Shown: positions 24,790 to 34,594, numbered from the stretch's first letter. The stretch: 64,000 bases of DNA from a virus (IMGVR_UViG_3300027969_000074:25058-89057); one strand, 5' to 3'. Notes: a model not told the origin generated them from the sequence alone. Program-made: numbers and translations.

Positions 24790-24798
24790 ATAAACCAG

Positions 24799-25554
24799 AT
24801 GAAAACATTAAACACCGACGATATTTTTCTAAGAAATTTAACAATTGCCTTGCTCGATTTGTTAAACGGAGAAATGGAGATTACTATTGCACGAAATGAT
24901 CATAATGAAACTTTTAAGGTTCCGTTTCTTTATAATTATGGAACAGATGAAGGCTTCTTAAAGGATTTTTATATTGGACTGCCTGATAATTGTCGCATTC
25001 CAGCAGCAGAAGGAACCTATGATATTATTCCAAGAGGAATTGTAACTCTTTCAAGCTTCCAAGTTAAACCGTCTGATATTACAAATAGGTTTGTTAGGGG
25101 TAGTTTTACTGAACCTGAACGAGGAGAAAACGATCAAAATATCCTAACTGGATATTCAGCTCAGCTATTTTCTTTTCCAATGTCAATTAAATTTGATGTT
25201 AAAATTATTTGCGATAACTTAAATAAAGCATTTAAGATTGCTGAAAATATGTTACATATTTTTTATGCAAACCGTGTAATGTATTTTCAATATCACGGAG
25301 TAAGAATTCCTGCGCAATTTCATTTTCCAGATAATCCAACAACCGATAAGACTTATAAGTTTACAATGCTTGATAATAATAAACTAAACGTTACTCTATC
25401 AGTTGACGTTGAAACATACTTACCGAGTTTTGAGCATACCTCTAAACGTAAAAGTTCAAATGTTATTGAAAGATTTGAAGTTAATCGTAAAGGTCCAAGT
25501 GGTGATAAATTAACTAAAACTGAATGGGTTGATCAAAACAGTCCAAATACTTAA
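24799..25554 (+). CDS. Probable tail sheath stabiliser / tail completion protein (T4 gp15-like)
   Basis: The 251-residue protein includes RGIVTLSSFQVKPSDITNRFVRG, where early strands lead into LFSFPMSIKFDVKIICDNLNKAFKIAENMLHIF, and then a paired-strand region ending NVTLSVDVETYLPSF. The pattern of an aliphatic strand, an amphipathic helix (LNKAFKIAENML) and a second strand set resembles the T4 gp15 family, whose hexamer caps the tail sheath and tube below the neck. The tail from about 215 is charged and probably disordered. It is the first plus-strand gene after the tmRNA. Alternative: another neck or baseplate protein with the same ring fold. Confidence 0.5.
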   Translation: MKTLNTDDIFLRNLTIALLDLLNGEMEITIARNDHNETFKVPFLYNYGTDEGFLKDFYIGLPDNCRIPAAEGTYDIIPRGIVTLSSFQVKPSDITNRFVRGSFTEPERGENDQNILTGYSAQLFSFPMSIKFDVKIICDNLNKAFKIAENMLHIFYANRVMYFQYHGVRIPAQFHFPDNPTTDKTYKFTMLDNNKLNVTLSVDVETYLPSFEHTSKRKSSNVIERFEVNRKGPSGDKLTKTEWVDQNSPNT

Positions 25555-25574
25555 TAAAATAATAAAATAAACAA

Positions 25575-27017
25575 ATGTCAACCTCAAAATCATTTGCATA
25601 CAATACAGGTTCTCCAATTGCTGGAACAGATCAAGTTGGAGATCTAGCAATTAGCGTAGACGACCAAGATTATACAACTTCACCAGGTGGAGTTCAATGG
25701 TGGCAAGGTCCAGATCAGGACTTGGGTTACGTTATTGCCTATTCGCAGCCTAATGATTTACATCCAACACCAGTAGCTGACTATCTCTATTTAGACCCAA
25801 CTCGTTTAGGTAATAGCGCAGGTTTAAGTAACAGTAATCAAACCGTCCAACAACTATTTGGATACGTACAATCAACATTAGGAACTAAATTAATTGGGGC
25901 TAATGACCAAGTAATGTTTAGCGTTCTAGTTAGTTTATTAGCGCCTGCAACTCTCCCAGATAGTCACTATATTGGTATTGGTACTGCAAATATGAATTAT
26001 AATGGTGTTACCCCAACCCCTTACGGTGCATTCCCAGGTAATGATGATCAAAGTATAGGTTATCGTAGTGATGGAACCATTTGGTACAATGGAAACATCG
26101 TTAATGGAGTATCATTATCCGCTTGGACAACTGGAGATATAATTGATATTGTTATTAATAATAACGTAAATGGGATGTGGGTGAGAGTTAATGGTGGTTA
26201 TTGGAATAATGACATTAGCTCTGATCCAGAAACTAATGCTAATGGTATTGAAATTATTAACAGTCCGTTTTATCCAGTATTATGTCCAGGCTACGAAGGC
26301 ACAATGACAGTACAAAATAGTGCAGCATATGGAACGCCTAGAAATTGTAAACTATTAGGTGATGAAACTGCTGCAGTTGGATTTAAGAGATCAACCTCAC
26401 TAACTGAAGCCAGTTTTATTGAAGTTGCAAATAGCGTAAGCGGCCAAGTTTTTATAAGCGGTAATGCTGCAAGTACGTGGTTAACTGATAATGGTTATTG
26501 GAATAATTGGTCAAGTTTCGGTAGTTCAGGATTTCAATGGATGACAATTAATTCGGTTACATCAACCTCTGCGACAGGCATAGGCCAAAATAATATTACA
26601 ATTGCAGTTAGTCAAAGCGGTGGTGGTATGGGAATAACGAATGGTATGTTTGCAGCAACAACTTTTCCTGAACAATATGGTGTACCGCTTAGTGGTAATC
26701 AAATTTTAAATCAATTTGCTGGAACTTTTACTGCAGTGTTTAGTCAACCTGTTCTAAACCCATTGGTTGCATTTGCAAGTGTAGGTCAACCTGGTGTACA
26801 GGTACCGGTTCAAGTATCAGCGCCATTTACTCCAATTTTTTCACAGGGTATAACCTTTCAAAATGCAGTTAATGGAACTCAATACACTCAATTTATTGGA
26901 GAAGAGGGATATACAATTATTCGAATAGACGGTACTGTAAGCATTGTAAGTTTTGTCTATACTGCGTCAGAATACTATTGTAATGTTTGTTTTGGATTTG
27001 TTGATCAAAATGCATAA
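25575..27017 (+). CDS. Virion protein with SPRY/lectin-like domain, probable adhesin or decoration
   Basis: In this 480-residue protein, residues about 130-240 (HYIGIGTANMNYNG; DDQSIGYRSDGTIWYNG; WTTGDIIDIVINN; GMWVRVNGGYW) match the strand order of SPRY/B30.2-type beta sandwiches, including the signature GYRSDG and the later W-x-x-GD-x-I-x-x-x-x-N. The N-terminal 125 residues and the C-terminal 240 are beta-rich. Such domains bind protein or sugar ligands and appear in phage tail fibres and capsid decorations. It converges with the next gene across only 10 bases, with no terminator. Exposure on the virion is inferred. Confidence 0.6.
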   Translation: MSTSKSFAYNTGSPIAGTDQVGDLAISVDDQDYTTSPGGVQWWQGPDQDLGYVIAYSQPNDLHPTPVADYLYLDPTRLGNSAGLSNSNQTVQQLFGYVQSTLGTKLIGANDQVMFSVLVSLLAPATLPDSHYIGIGTANMNYNGVTPTPYGAFPGNDDQSIGYRSDGTIWYNGNIVNGVSLSAWTTGDIIDIVINNNVNGMWVRVNGGYWNNDISSDPETNANGIEIINSPFYPVLCPGYEGTMTVQNSAAYGTPRNCKLLGDETAAVGFKRSTSLTEASFIEVANSVSGQVFISGNAASTWLTDNGYWNNWSSFGSSGFQWMTINSVTSTSATGIGQNNITIAVSQSGGGMGITNGMFAATTFPEQYGVPLSGNQILNQFAGTFTAVFSQPVLNPLVAFASVGQPGVQVPVQVSAPFTPIFSQGITFQNAVNGTQYTQFIGEEGYTIIRIDGTVSIVSFVYTASEYYCNVCFGFVDQNA

Positions 27018-27027
27018 CCTTGCATAA

Positions 27028-27645
27028 TTAATCAAAGTCTAATTCCAAGTCAAAATTATAATATTGGAAAGTGGCAGTGAATGTTGTAAACTGCGGAGTT
27101 ATTGATGAATATGATAGATTCATTTCACTTAATGACTTTAGCATTGGTCTATTAAAAACAATAGATGAAACTGCATAGCCTTCATTATTTAAGAGAGTTA
27201 ATCTGATTGGATGAAAAAACGGATGATTTGCATTTGCAATTGGATTTACGGATAATGCTTGGCCTAATGAATTATTGCCAAGATTGTCTGGATTAACATT
27301 TGCCGGTTCTAAATAATTTAAGGCATTATCTAAAAATATAAAATAGTTTAGATATGCATCAGTTAACTTAAAGGTTAATTTAAGTTCTCTCGTAAATTGA
27401 TCAGCTATTGGTTTTGCACTCTGCAATTCTTGAATCTTGCCAAGTGTTCGGGTCTGAGTTGGCAAAGTTGAAGAAAATCCTGGAAAATTCACAGTTTGTA
27501 TAGTTGATGCCATAAAATCAGATAATGACTTATATGGCAATAATAGACTTCTATAATATTTGTTGTACTTTTGTTGCACAACACCATTAAAGAAGTCCAT
27601 TGGTAGGTTTATTAAAAATGAATTTTGTCTAGCGTTTAATATCAT
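27028..27645 (-). CDS. Probable tail tube-type protein (gp19/gp54 class)
   Basis: The 205-residue protein begins SFLINLPMDFF. It contains the block SLSDFMASTIQTVNFPGFS, which resembles the early part of T4-type tube proteins, and ends SITPQFTTFTATFQYYNFDLELD, a strand-turn-strand typical of tail-tube and tube-initiator folds. Its size (tube proteins are about 160-200 aa) fits. It could be the tube itself or a baseplate tube-initiator ring. Its start lies 10 bases from the stop of the large glycosyltransferase gene. Confidence 0.5.
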   Translation of the reverse strand: MILNARQNSFLINLPMDFFNGVVQQKYNKYYRSLLLPYKSLSDFMASTIQTVNFPGFSSTLPTQTRTLGKIQELQSAKPIADQFTRELKLTFKLTDAYLNYFIFLDNALNYLEPANVNPDNLGNNSLGQALSVNPIANANHPFFHPIRLTLLNNEGYAVSSIVFNRPMLKSLSEMNLSYSSITPQFTTFTATFQYYNFDLELDFD

Positions 27646-27655
27646 ATAGAATTAT

Positions 27656-30430
27656 CTATATTAGAATTGTCTTTAACTTTTCAATTACCTGATCAGCAGT
27701 GATTAATTTTGAACATTCAAATTGACGAGGTGTACCTTTTTGATCTGGGCACCAATTCCAATCACCAGCATTAAGCCTTAATCGGTTTGCGCAACCTGAA
27801 CAAGCTCCAGTAGGTGCAGCTAATTTAATAATACCGCCATCTGGTTCATTATAGGGTTCAGTAAAACCGGAAATTTGAATACTTGGAGTATTTGTTGCCC
27901 AAGCTAACCAAGTCAATCCACTGCTGATTCCAATAAAAGCAGCGCATTCAGTTAATTCAGTAATTACTCGGTCAATTGTACCTGCTTCAAATTTAGAGGC
28001 TCCAACCGGATTACGATTTCCCATATAACCATCTTCTTCTCTAGATAAAATTACAGGTTCATAACAATTTGCAATTAACCAATCTGTAACTTCTTGCCAG
28101 CCGGTTGGATTATTCCAGTATTTGGCTTGAGCAGTACTATGAATTCCGAGGCCTACTTTTTTCTTAACTACTGGACCAGTTGGGTGATTTATTAGAGGTT
28201 TAATCTCTTTATAGTCTAATCCTAAAATATCGGTTGCAGTTCTTTGCAATGGACCTAATTTAAAATCTCTAGGATTTTTTTCACGGTCAATATTATCTCC
28301 ATTATGGAACCAACCAAGTCGGTACATTGCATGTAAATTAGTTACCATTTGGCCAGGTTCAATGAATTCAATATTCGGATAAGTATCTTTAAATAGTTGA
28401 TTCCAAAAAGTTGAACAGATCATAATACAATCGTGCTTCTTTCTAAATTCTTCAACATATGGAAACCATGCTAAGGTATCACCTAGTGCTTTTGACTCTA
28501 ATGGAATATAGACACGTTTACCTTTTAGGTCAGTATTAAATATTATTACAGGATTTCCACTTTGGTCCTTAACTTTAATTTTCCAATCTTTAAAATATTT
28601 GATTGAGCTTTTTGCCCAAGTTCCGCCGCTTAATTTTGTTGAATAAACTAATTTGTCAGTTTCATTATCAATAAACTCTACCTGATATTTCATTGGGCTT
28701 GTAGTTTTCAATTCAACAAATGGACCGTCTACTAAATTATGATTTACCGTAGGCAGTGGCTGAACTCCATCAATTGTTACATGATTCATTTTTGCAAAAG
28801 TTTGGAAATCCTCGCTTAAGAATTGAGTGAACGCACATTTACCTAAATAATTAACAGTTACTGTATAGCCTTTACGATATTCGCCTAATTTAATAAGTAG
28901 AAAGTCTCCCTTTTTAAGAGTCGTAAATTGTACAGTTCCATTGTATTTAATTTCAAGTAGGTAATCTTTGGTTGCAGGTTCATCATGAAATCCTGAAACA
29001 AGTTGCACATATAAATTATTAAAATCGTCTGCTGCTGTATAAATTTGAAATTTAGCGTCATCTCTTAGGATACCGTCTCTATTCCAAACGGCTTGAGTAT
29101 TTAATTCATTTGAATTTGCAATATAATTAGTTAACCAAATGTCCTTTGCGTGTTTTTCTAAATAGTGCAGGAATACTCTTTCTAACTGCCAACCGTTTGG
29201 GCGACCCATGAAATATTCCTTTTTTGTCTTTACTTCATTTATAATATTTAGAGCAACCTCAGTTTTAATTGAGAAAATAAAGGTTGCCATAAATTTAGCT
29301 AGGTGAGTATCCTTTGCTGAACCTGAGTGGTATTCATAAATTACTGCATCATGCTGGTGAGCTCTTTCCAAAAAAGCTTGGCGATATTGAAAAGTATCAA
29401 GCAGATTATCGTATTCCATAAAGTGAATCATCTTCTTTCCTAGATACTTACAGAAATTAAATGCATGAGTCATTGATCTCCAAATTGCATAATCATGATG
29501 ATATTCCATTTGATTATCTACTCTAGTTTTTCCAAATGTGCACCATCTTCCGCTACCAACTGCATATTCTCCAAATTCAGAATTTAATAGCAATGGATTT
29601 TCTTTATCGTATATGTAATAGTCAACTAATTTCTGAATTTCAGGTTTGATTGCATAATGTGAAACTAATAAAATCGGAATTCCTGAAAATTCTCTAAGCT
29701 TTTTAATACATTCAATTAAGTCTGATTCTTTTTCTGGAGTATTTGGCCAAGTGTCAACAACAAAAATATCATCCGGATATTCATTCGGTCTGATTATTGA
29801 AGGTCTGTTATCCGCTGAATATTTTATATCATTTGCAATTCCACCTTTAACCCCAAAGAAGTAAATATCTGAATGTATATTTTGCATGTCTGGATTTTGC
29901 CATTCATGATTATAGCTACCATATGAACCGTATTCAAATATTCCATCTGGAAAAGCGGTTTCAAATCCATTAATTTTTAAAAAATCGTCAGCTTCAAGAT
30001 TTTTATAATAATCAGCCCATTCGCTTGATTGTTGGATTAATAGAGGAGCATCCATTTCTCCACGTCTTCTAGTTCCATGTTCAGGACGTTGACCTGATGC
30101 ACAAGTAAAAATAAACATTCCACCTGGCTTTAACATACGAATTATATTTTGAATAGTAGTTTCATAATATAGATCATGTTCAAATACTTCAGTTGAAATA
30201 ATTACATCAAAATAGTCAGATGGCGCATCATATAGATTGCCTGGGGCTATTACATCAACATTAGCACCATCGCCAACATCTAATCCAATATAGTTACAAT
30301 TATCAAATAGAAAACGGTTATTTCCATTAATGTCAAGCGATCCAATATCTAATACTTTTTTATTTTGGAAGTATTTTGGAAAATTTAATTTGATCTTTTT
30401 ACAAAAATCTTGCTGTTCTTTATGTGCCAT
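27656..30430 (-). CDS. Three-part methyltransferase / glycosyltransferase with autotransporter-heptosyltransferase-like C-terminus
   Basis: In this 924-residue protein, residues about 1-200 are a class I SAM methyltransferase (KVLDIGSLDINGNNRF; FDVIISTEVFEHD; MLKPGGMFIFTCASG). Residues about 210-480 are a glycosyltransferase-like region (FVVDTWPNTPEKESDLIE; KMIHFMEYDNLLD). Residues about 660-924 resemble GT9 heptosyltransferases: KRVYIPLESKALGDTLAWFP, ICSTFWNQLF, GIHSTAQAKYW, GISSGLTWLAWA. They end in a Cys cluster Cys877-x2-Cys880-x13-Cys894-x11-Cys906. That combination matches, from memory, the bacterial autotransporter O-heptosyltransferases (TibC/Aah), whose Cys cluster binds iron and which glycosylate Ser on repeat adhesins. 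Substrate is inferred. Confidence 0.75.
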   Translation of the reverse strand: MAHKEQQDFCKKIKLNFPKYFQNKKVLDIGSLDINGNNRFLFDNCNYIGLDVGDGANVDVIAPGNLYDAPSDYFDVIISTEVFEHDLYYETTIQNIIRMLKPGGMFIFTCASGQRPEHGTRRRGEMDAPLLIQQSSEWADYYKNLEADDFLKINGFETAFPDGIFEYGSYGSYNHEWQNPDMQNIHSDIYFFGVKGGIANDIKYSADNRPSIIRPNEYPDDIFVVDTWPNTPEKESDLIECIKKLREFSGIPILLVSHYAIKPEIQKLVDYYIYDKENPLLLNSEFGEYAVGSGRWCTFGKTRVDNQMEYHHDYAIWRSMTHAFNFCKYLGKKMIHFMEYDNLLDTFQYRQAFLERAHQHDAVIYEYHSGSAKDTHLAKFMATFIFSIKTEVALNIINEVKTKKEYFMGRPNGWQLERVFLHYLEKHAKDIWLTNYIANSNELNTQAVWNRDGILRDDAKFQIYTAADDFNNLYVQLVSGFHDEPATKDYLLEIKYNGTVQFTTLKKGDFLLIKLGEYRKGYTVTVNYLGKCAFTQFLSEDFQTFAKMNHVTIDGVQPLPTVNHNLVDGPFVELKTTSPMKYQVEFIDNETDKLVYSTKLSGGTWAKSSIKYFKDWKIKVKDQSGNPVIIFNTDLKGKRVYIPLESKALGDTLAWFPYVEEFRKKHDCIMICSTFWNQLFKDTYPNIEFIEPGQMVTNLHAMYRLGWFHNGDNIDREKNPRDFKLGPLQRTATDILGLDYKEIKPLINHPTGPVVKKKVGLGIHSTAQAKYWNNPTGWQEVTDWLIANCYEPVILSREEDGYMGNRNPVGASKFEAGTIDRVITELTECAAFIGISSGLTWLAWATNTPSIQISGFTEPYNEPDGGIIKLAAPTGACSGCANRLRLNAGDWNWCPDQKGTPRQFECSKLITADQVIEKLKTILI

Positions 30431-30433
30431 TTA

Positions 30434-31066
30434 TTATAATTTATTTTTTAAAAACTCGTATACACTAATTAAGTTTAAGTAGAGGCCACGTTCATTGTTA
30501 AATTTATTGTACTCATAGTATGGATTGTCAAAATCGCAACATTCTTGAAAACCGTGTTTAATAATACCAACGCCCCAATCTGTATCAATTGTAAAAATTT
30601 CAAGATCTGGTCTGGTTGCTCGATACTTATATATTGCTTTCCAAACGGTTCCATTCCAATTACCTTCAGCTGGAGTAGAGTGATCGTAAAAATCTTCCCG
30701 AGCATGATGAATTGTTGGTGGATTACAGTCGTGTAAAACAATATAGCCATTTGGACTAAGATGAGCTAGCGAATTTTCAATATCTCGTTCAACTTGGTCA
30801 GATTCATGCAGGCCATCAATAAAAATAATATCCCATTTATAATTAGGGTCTAAATTTAATTCAGAATCTCTTAATGACCTAAAGAATTGGTCAGATGTCT
30901 GTTTATAGTCGATTTGAGCATCAACTTCAAAACATGGATCAACTGAATGTTTTGTATTAATATTAATTAAGTTAAAGCAGTCATTAGGTTCTCTAACTCC
31001 AATTTCTAAATATTTGGTAAACCCATTTTTTAGAATTAATTCATTTATTATATCGTATCTTTGCAT
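30434..31066 (-). CDS. Class I SAM-dependent methyltransferase (Methyltransf_24-like)
   Basis: I place the start at the ATG at 31066 (210 residues, MQRYDIINELILKNG), 7 bases after the upstream stop. A longer version from 31126 would overlap by 53. Motif I is KYLEIGVREPNDCF, followed by a ribose-binding region, DIIFIDGLHESDQVERDI (catalytic/metal-binding Asp-Gly-x-His) and YIVLHDCNPP. The D-G-x-H and HDC pattern is shared with sugar O-methyltransferases of the macrocin/cephalosporin-hydroxylase type. It lies between two other transferase genes, so the substrate is probably a glycan. Confidence 0.85.
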   Translation of the reverse strand: MQRYDIINELILKNGFTKYLEIGVREPNDCFNLININTKHSVDPCFEVDAQIDYKQTSDQFFRSLRDSELNLDPNYKWDIIFIDGLHESDQVERDIENSLAHLSPNGYIVLHDCNPPTIHHAREDFYDHSTPAEGNWNGTVWKAIYKYRATRPDLEIFTIDTDWGVGIIKHGFQECCDFDNPYYEYNKFNNERGLYLNLISVYEFLKNKL

Positions 31067-31073
31067 AGTTAAT

Positions 31074-31769
31074 TTATATTTTTCCAGTAACCGTATGAAA
31101 TATTTGTGGCTTTTTTCGTTTTTCAATTACTATCATACTATCGTAGTAATGAATCCCGTGGATATTATCTCCCGAATAGGTTTTAGGTATAGCTGATGAA
31201 TATGATGCATGTAAATAGTCTATGAAATTTTTAGAATATTCAATGAAGGTATTTCCTTTATAACTTCCACCATATTCTCCAGGCCAATATGAGGTATGCA
31301 CATCTTCGCATAAATAGACACCATTGTCATTTAAAAATGGAAACATTTCTTCGTAAGTAATTACTTGTTGATTCATAGTATGACCTCCATCATCTATTAT
31401 AATATCAAATTTTGGACAAGTATCCTTTATGGTTTTCCAAAAATTACGGTCTTCTTGAGATCCAATAATTATGTTAATTTGATCATCTTCATACTCTTTA
31501 CATTTTTCAAGAATATCAATTCCATAAATCTTGCAGTTTTTACCAAAATAGTCTTTCCACATTTGTAAAGAGCCGCCATTATCAATTCCAATCTCAAGGA
31601 TATTTACTGAAGTATCTCTAAATTTACTAAAGTGAGCCTCATAGATTTCTAAATAGTGAAACCATTTATGAATTTTTCGTTTTTCATTGTTTATAAAGTA
31701 ACTCTCTAAATAGTTTTTTGGACTAATTGAGTTAAGTATTTCAGGGTCTCGCTTAAAGTTCGTTATCAT
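31074..31769 (-). CDS. SAM-dependent methyltransferase (macrocin O-methyltransferase-like)
   Basis: In this 231-residue protein, motif I is NILEIGIDNGGSLQMW, the ribose-binding acidic residue is in IYGIDILEKC, and FDIIIDDGGHTMNQQ (Asp-Asp-Gly-Gly-His) is followed by GVYLCEDVHTSYW. This pattern is typical of the macrocin O-methyltransferase/cephalosporin-hydroxylase superfamily, which methylates sugar hydroxyls and binds a metal through the D-D-x-G-H segment. It ends 7 bases before the next methyltransferase gene, and its start is 9 bases from the end of the 936-aa transferase. Acceptor unknown. Confidence 0.85.
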   Translation of the reverse strand: MITNFKRDPEILNSISPKNYLESYFINNEKRKIHKWFHYLEIYEAHFSKFRDTSVNILEIGIDNGGSLQMWKDYFGKNCKIYGIDILEKCKEYEDDQINIIIGSQEDRNFWKTIKDTCPKFDIIIDDGGHTMNQQVITYEEMFPFLNDNGVYLCEDVHTSYWPGEYGGSYKGNTFIEYSKNFIDYLHASYSSAIPKTYSGDNIHGIHYYDSMIVIEKRKKPQIFHTVTGKI

Positions 31770-31778
31770 ACCGTTTAG

Positions 31779-34589
31779 TTATTTCCAAAAATAAATTAAT
31801 TGTAGTGCATTGTTTGGGCCGCAAAATAATAGGTAGGAATTAAAACCTAATCGGTTAAATCTGCCAATGAATTCATTGCGTAGCTCATCATTAAAATTAA
31901 GGTGCTCATGATGATATTCAACTGCAACATTTCGGATCTTAGATAAGTTAGCATCACTGATACCCTTTAGTGCAATAATTTCAGAACCTTCAATATCAAC
32001 CTTTAAGAAGTCAATTCGGTCAATTAGCCCGTTATCTAAAATGTAGTCTAATGTGTATAGATTAACATCGTATTGAGTAAGAGTTGGATCTTTTTGATGC
32101 CATAGGTTAGAGCCGCCTAAGTGAGAACTTTCAGTTAAGGTTAGGGTTCCTAATTGATCTCCAATTGCTGCATTAAATAGGACTGCATTTGCTGGAGCAT
32201 TTTGTTTTAGGATCTCAAAATATCTACGGTCAGGTTCAAAGGTTACAATTTTACTTGCTCCCATATGATATGCATAACGAGTAAAAATTCCAATATTTCC
32301 ACCAAGATCAACAACAACATCGCCAGGTTGAATTTTAACAACTGGATTTTCTGAGCGGTGTGGATGTTCGTAATCAGTTAGGTTATAAATTTCATGATAA
32401 ATTGCATAATCCCATCCGTATTTATAGGCAATATCCATTGTACCACCTTCTACTTTTTTGATTGAACCTAAATTTTTAATTTCGTCCTTAGCAACAAAGA
32501 AATATTCAGTATCATGGAAATTTTGGTCTCTTTGAGCTTTAATATGGTCAATCATAATTTGAGCAAAGCCTAGATTTTTATTGCCATGAAAGTACAGAAT
32601 TTGATCTTTATTCTTTGGGATAAACTGCCAACCGTATACTTTTCCAAAATTCTTAGGGCCTTGATCTCTCCAAAAAGAAATAAAGTGTTCCATTGCTTTG
32701 CCAGTTGTTCCAAGTAAATCACCGTCCCATTCAGAAACATCAAAATTTGAAATTGGTAAGAACTTATTATAGCTGTATTTGCACCTTAGATAATTATCAA
32801 TACCTTCATCATTCCATTGCAGTAAACTTGGATAGTCAGCAAGATCAGTTTCTTTATATACATTTAAGATTTCATTAAACCACCATTCGCAATTTCGATT
32901 GTATAAGTACATGCAAATATGGGCTTTAGTCGCAAGACGATTAACACCTTTGGCTTTGCATAAATTTTCATTAAATAGCTGCTGGCCTCTTGATCCGTCC
33001 GGTTTTGTATAATATCCAATAAAATCTTCTTGTACATGAATATCCGCTAATGGATAATTCTCAATATTTGCAAAATGATCTGCTAATTTATCAATTGTAT
33101 GGTTTGCAATAATATCACCGTCTAGCCAGACAAAATTTTCAAAACTTTCGTTAAATGCTGCAAGACACGCATATTGCTTCCAATACCATTTATCATAGTT
33201 TGAATAGTAAGGAATTGTTAATTTTCGGGCAATTACATTTGGCAAATAGTCAAATGGAACATCACAATCAATTCCATAAACAATAAGTTTACGATTTGAG
33301 AATTCCAATAGAGATTCAGCTAATTTCTGAATGATCGGCATATAGGCCAGGTTACCGCAGGTCACCCATGCAAAGTCAGTTGAGTATTCATTTATCTCAG
33401 GTTGAATGAGGTCCTGGATGTGATCTTGTGCGATTTTTGCTGCATTTTCCCAAGTGAATTGGGTTCTGATTTGTTTTGATTCCATTAGCGCGGATTTTTT
33501 ATAAATTTCATAATTATCATAAACTTCTCTAAGCCTAAGTTTAAGGTCTTCGAAGTTTGGCTCAACAAAATTACCTGGAGCATTTGGATTCCAGGATTCG
33601 TCATTTGCAACACCTGCTGGAACTTCTCCATGAGTTGCTACCGGTAAACCTTTACCTGCGGCAAATTCAAGTTGAGCTCCCCAATCAGAATAGATTGATG
33701 GGGTGCCGCATGCCATTGCCTCAATTAATGGAAGATTCCAACCTTCACTACGAGCACAAGAAACAAATACATCAGCAGTTTGTAATAGGTTGACGTATTC
33801 TGCTTTGCTTAAATGATTAAGTATCTTAATACCTTTATGTACTAAGCTAAATTTGACAAGACGCTCTTGAGTATTTAGACAGCCATCATTTGCAAATGGA
33901 TTTTCAACATTTAAGATAAGTTCAACATTTTCATCTTCGGAAAAGGTATCAATGAATGCTTTTATAATCTCTTTAGTAGATTTGCGGTATTCCCAACGCC
34001 CAACTACCACAAATTTGAATGGGCGACCTTCCGGAAATGAGGTCTCTTGCGAAATGGGTTTAAACATTTGGGTATCAACTCCCTCAGGCACAACCTTTAC
34101 TTTATCGGCTCTGATACCTTGAGCAACGGTGCACTCTTTTTGCCAGCTGCTTGGAACCCAAACCTGATCAAATGTTTTTAGTTTATTAAAAAAATCTTCC
34201 GGATATTTAGTAGTTTCCCAAACATTATAGGCAATTTTTGGGCCATCATACTTATCACCAAAATATTTATGATTAACATCGTTTAGGACGATATGGATAT
34301 CAGTTTCTCCAGGATTTTGATAATTTCGGTATAGCGGAAACTCCTGTGAACCGTTTGGGGTCTGTAGAGTTTGCTGAGTTAGGATTGTTTTTAATTCAGT
34401 ATCAATATAGTACTCATCATTATGAGGTTCATCATTATTATAACCTTGCCAGGTTGAACCTACTGTCCAATTTCTGGCATCAACTCTTAAGTCTTCTAGA
34501 GAATTTAGGGCTTTAAAGAAATTTCTAGAATGACAGTTGTATCCAGTTTCCCCAATAATTGAGGTGTGCGCTTTAATTTTAATCGACAT
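31779..34589 (-). CDS. Three-domain GT4 glycosyltransferase - nucleotide-sugar transferase - FkbM methyltransferase fusion
   Basis: In this 936-residue fusion, residues about 1-390 form a GT4-type glycosyltransferase: KIAYNVWETTKYPEDFF, WVPSSWQKE, VVGRWEYRKSTKEIIKAF and the donor-binding CARSEGWNLPLIEAMACGTPSIY. Residues about 400-660 look like a GT-A-type sugar transferase with a DxD-like motif (FVWLDGDIIANH). Residues about 740-936 are FkbM: VVDLGGNIGIFTRYAY, FEPDRRYFEIL, FLKVDIEGSEI. The fusion implies successive addition of two sugars and their O-methylation by one polypeptide. A 12-bp hairpin lies 5 bases upstream of the start codon. Confidence 0.85.
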   Translation of the reverse strand: MSIKIKAHTSIIGETGYNCHSRNFFKALNSLEDLRVDARNWTVGSTWQGYNNDEPHNDEYYIDTELKTILTQQTLQTPNGSQEFPLYRNYQNPGETDIHIVLNDVNHKYFGDKYDGPKIAYNVWETTKYPEDFFNKLKTFDQVWVPSSWQKECTVAQGIRADKVKVVPEGVDTQMFKPISQETSFPEGRPFKFVVVGRWEYRKSTKEIIKAFIDTFSEDENVELILNVENPFANDGCLNTQERLVKFSLVHKGIKILNHLSKAEYVNLLQTADVFVSCARSEGWNLPLIEAMACGTPSIYSDWGAQLEFAAGKGLPVATHGEVPAGVANDESWNPNAPGNFVEPNFEDLKLRLREVYDNYEIYKKSALMESKQIRTQFTWENAAKIAQDHIQDLIQPEINEYSTDFAWVTCGNLAYMPIIQKLAESLLEFSNRKLIVYGIDCDVPFDYLPNVIARKLTIPYYSNYDKWYWKQYACLAAFNESFENFVWLDGDIIANHTIDKLADHFANIENYPLADIHVQEDFIGYYTKPDGSRGQQLFNENLCKAKGVNRLATKAHICMYLYNRNCEWWFNEILNVYKETDLADYPSLLQWNDEGIDNYLRCKYSYNKFLPISNFDVSEWDGDLLGTTGKAMEHFISFWRDQGPKNFGKVYGWQFIPKNKDQILYFHGNKNLGFAQIMIDHIKAQRDQNFHDTEYFFVAKDEIKNLGSIKKVEGGTMDIAYKYGWDYAIYHEIYNLTDYEHPHRSENPVVKIQPGDVVVDLGGNIGIFTRYAYHMGASKIVTFEPDRRYFEILKQNAPANAVLFNAAIGDQLGTLTLTESSHLGGSNLWHQKDPTLTQYDVNLYTLDYILDNGLIDRIDFLKVDIEGSEIIALKGISDANLSKIRNVAVEYHHEHLNFNDELRNEFIGRFNRLGFNSYLLFCGPNNALQLIYFWK

Positions 34590-34594
34590 GCCGT

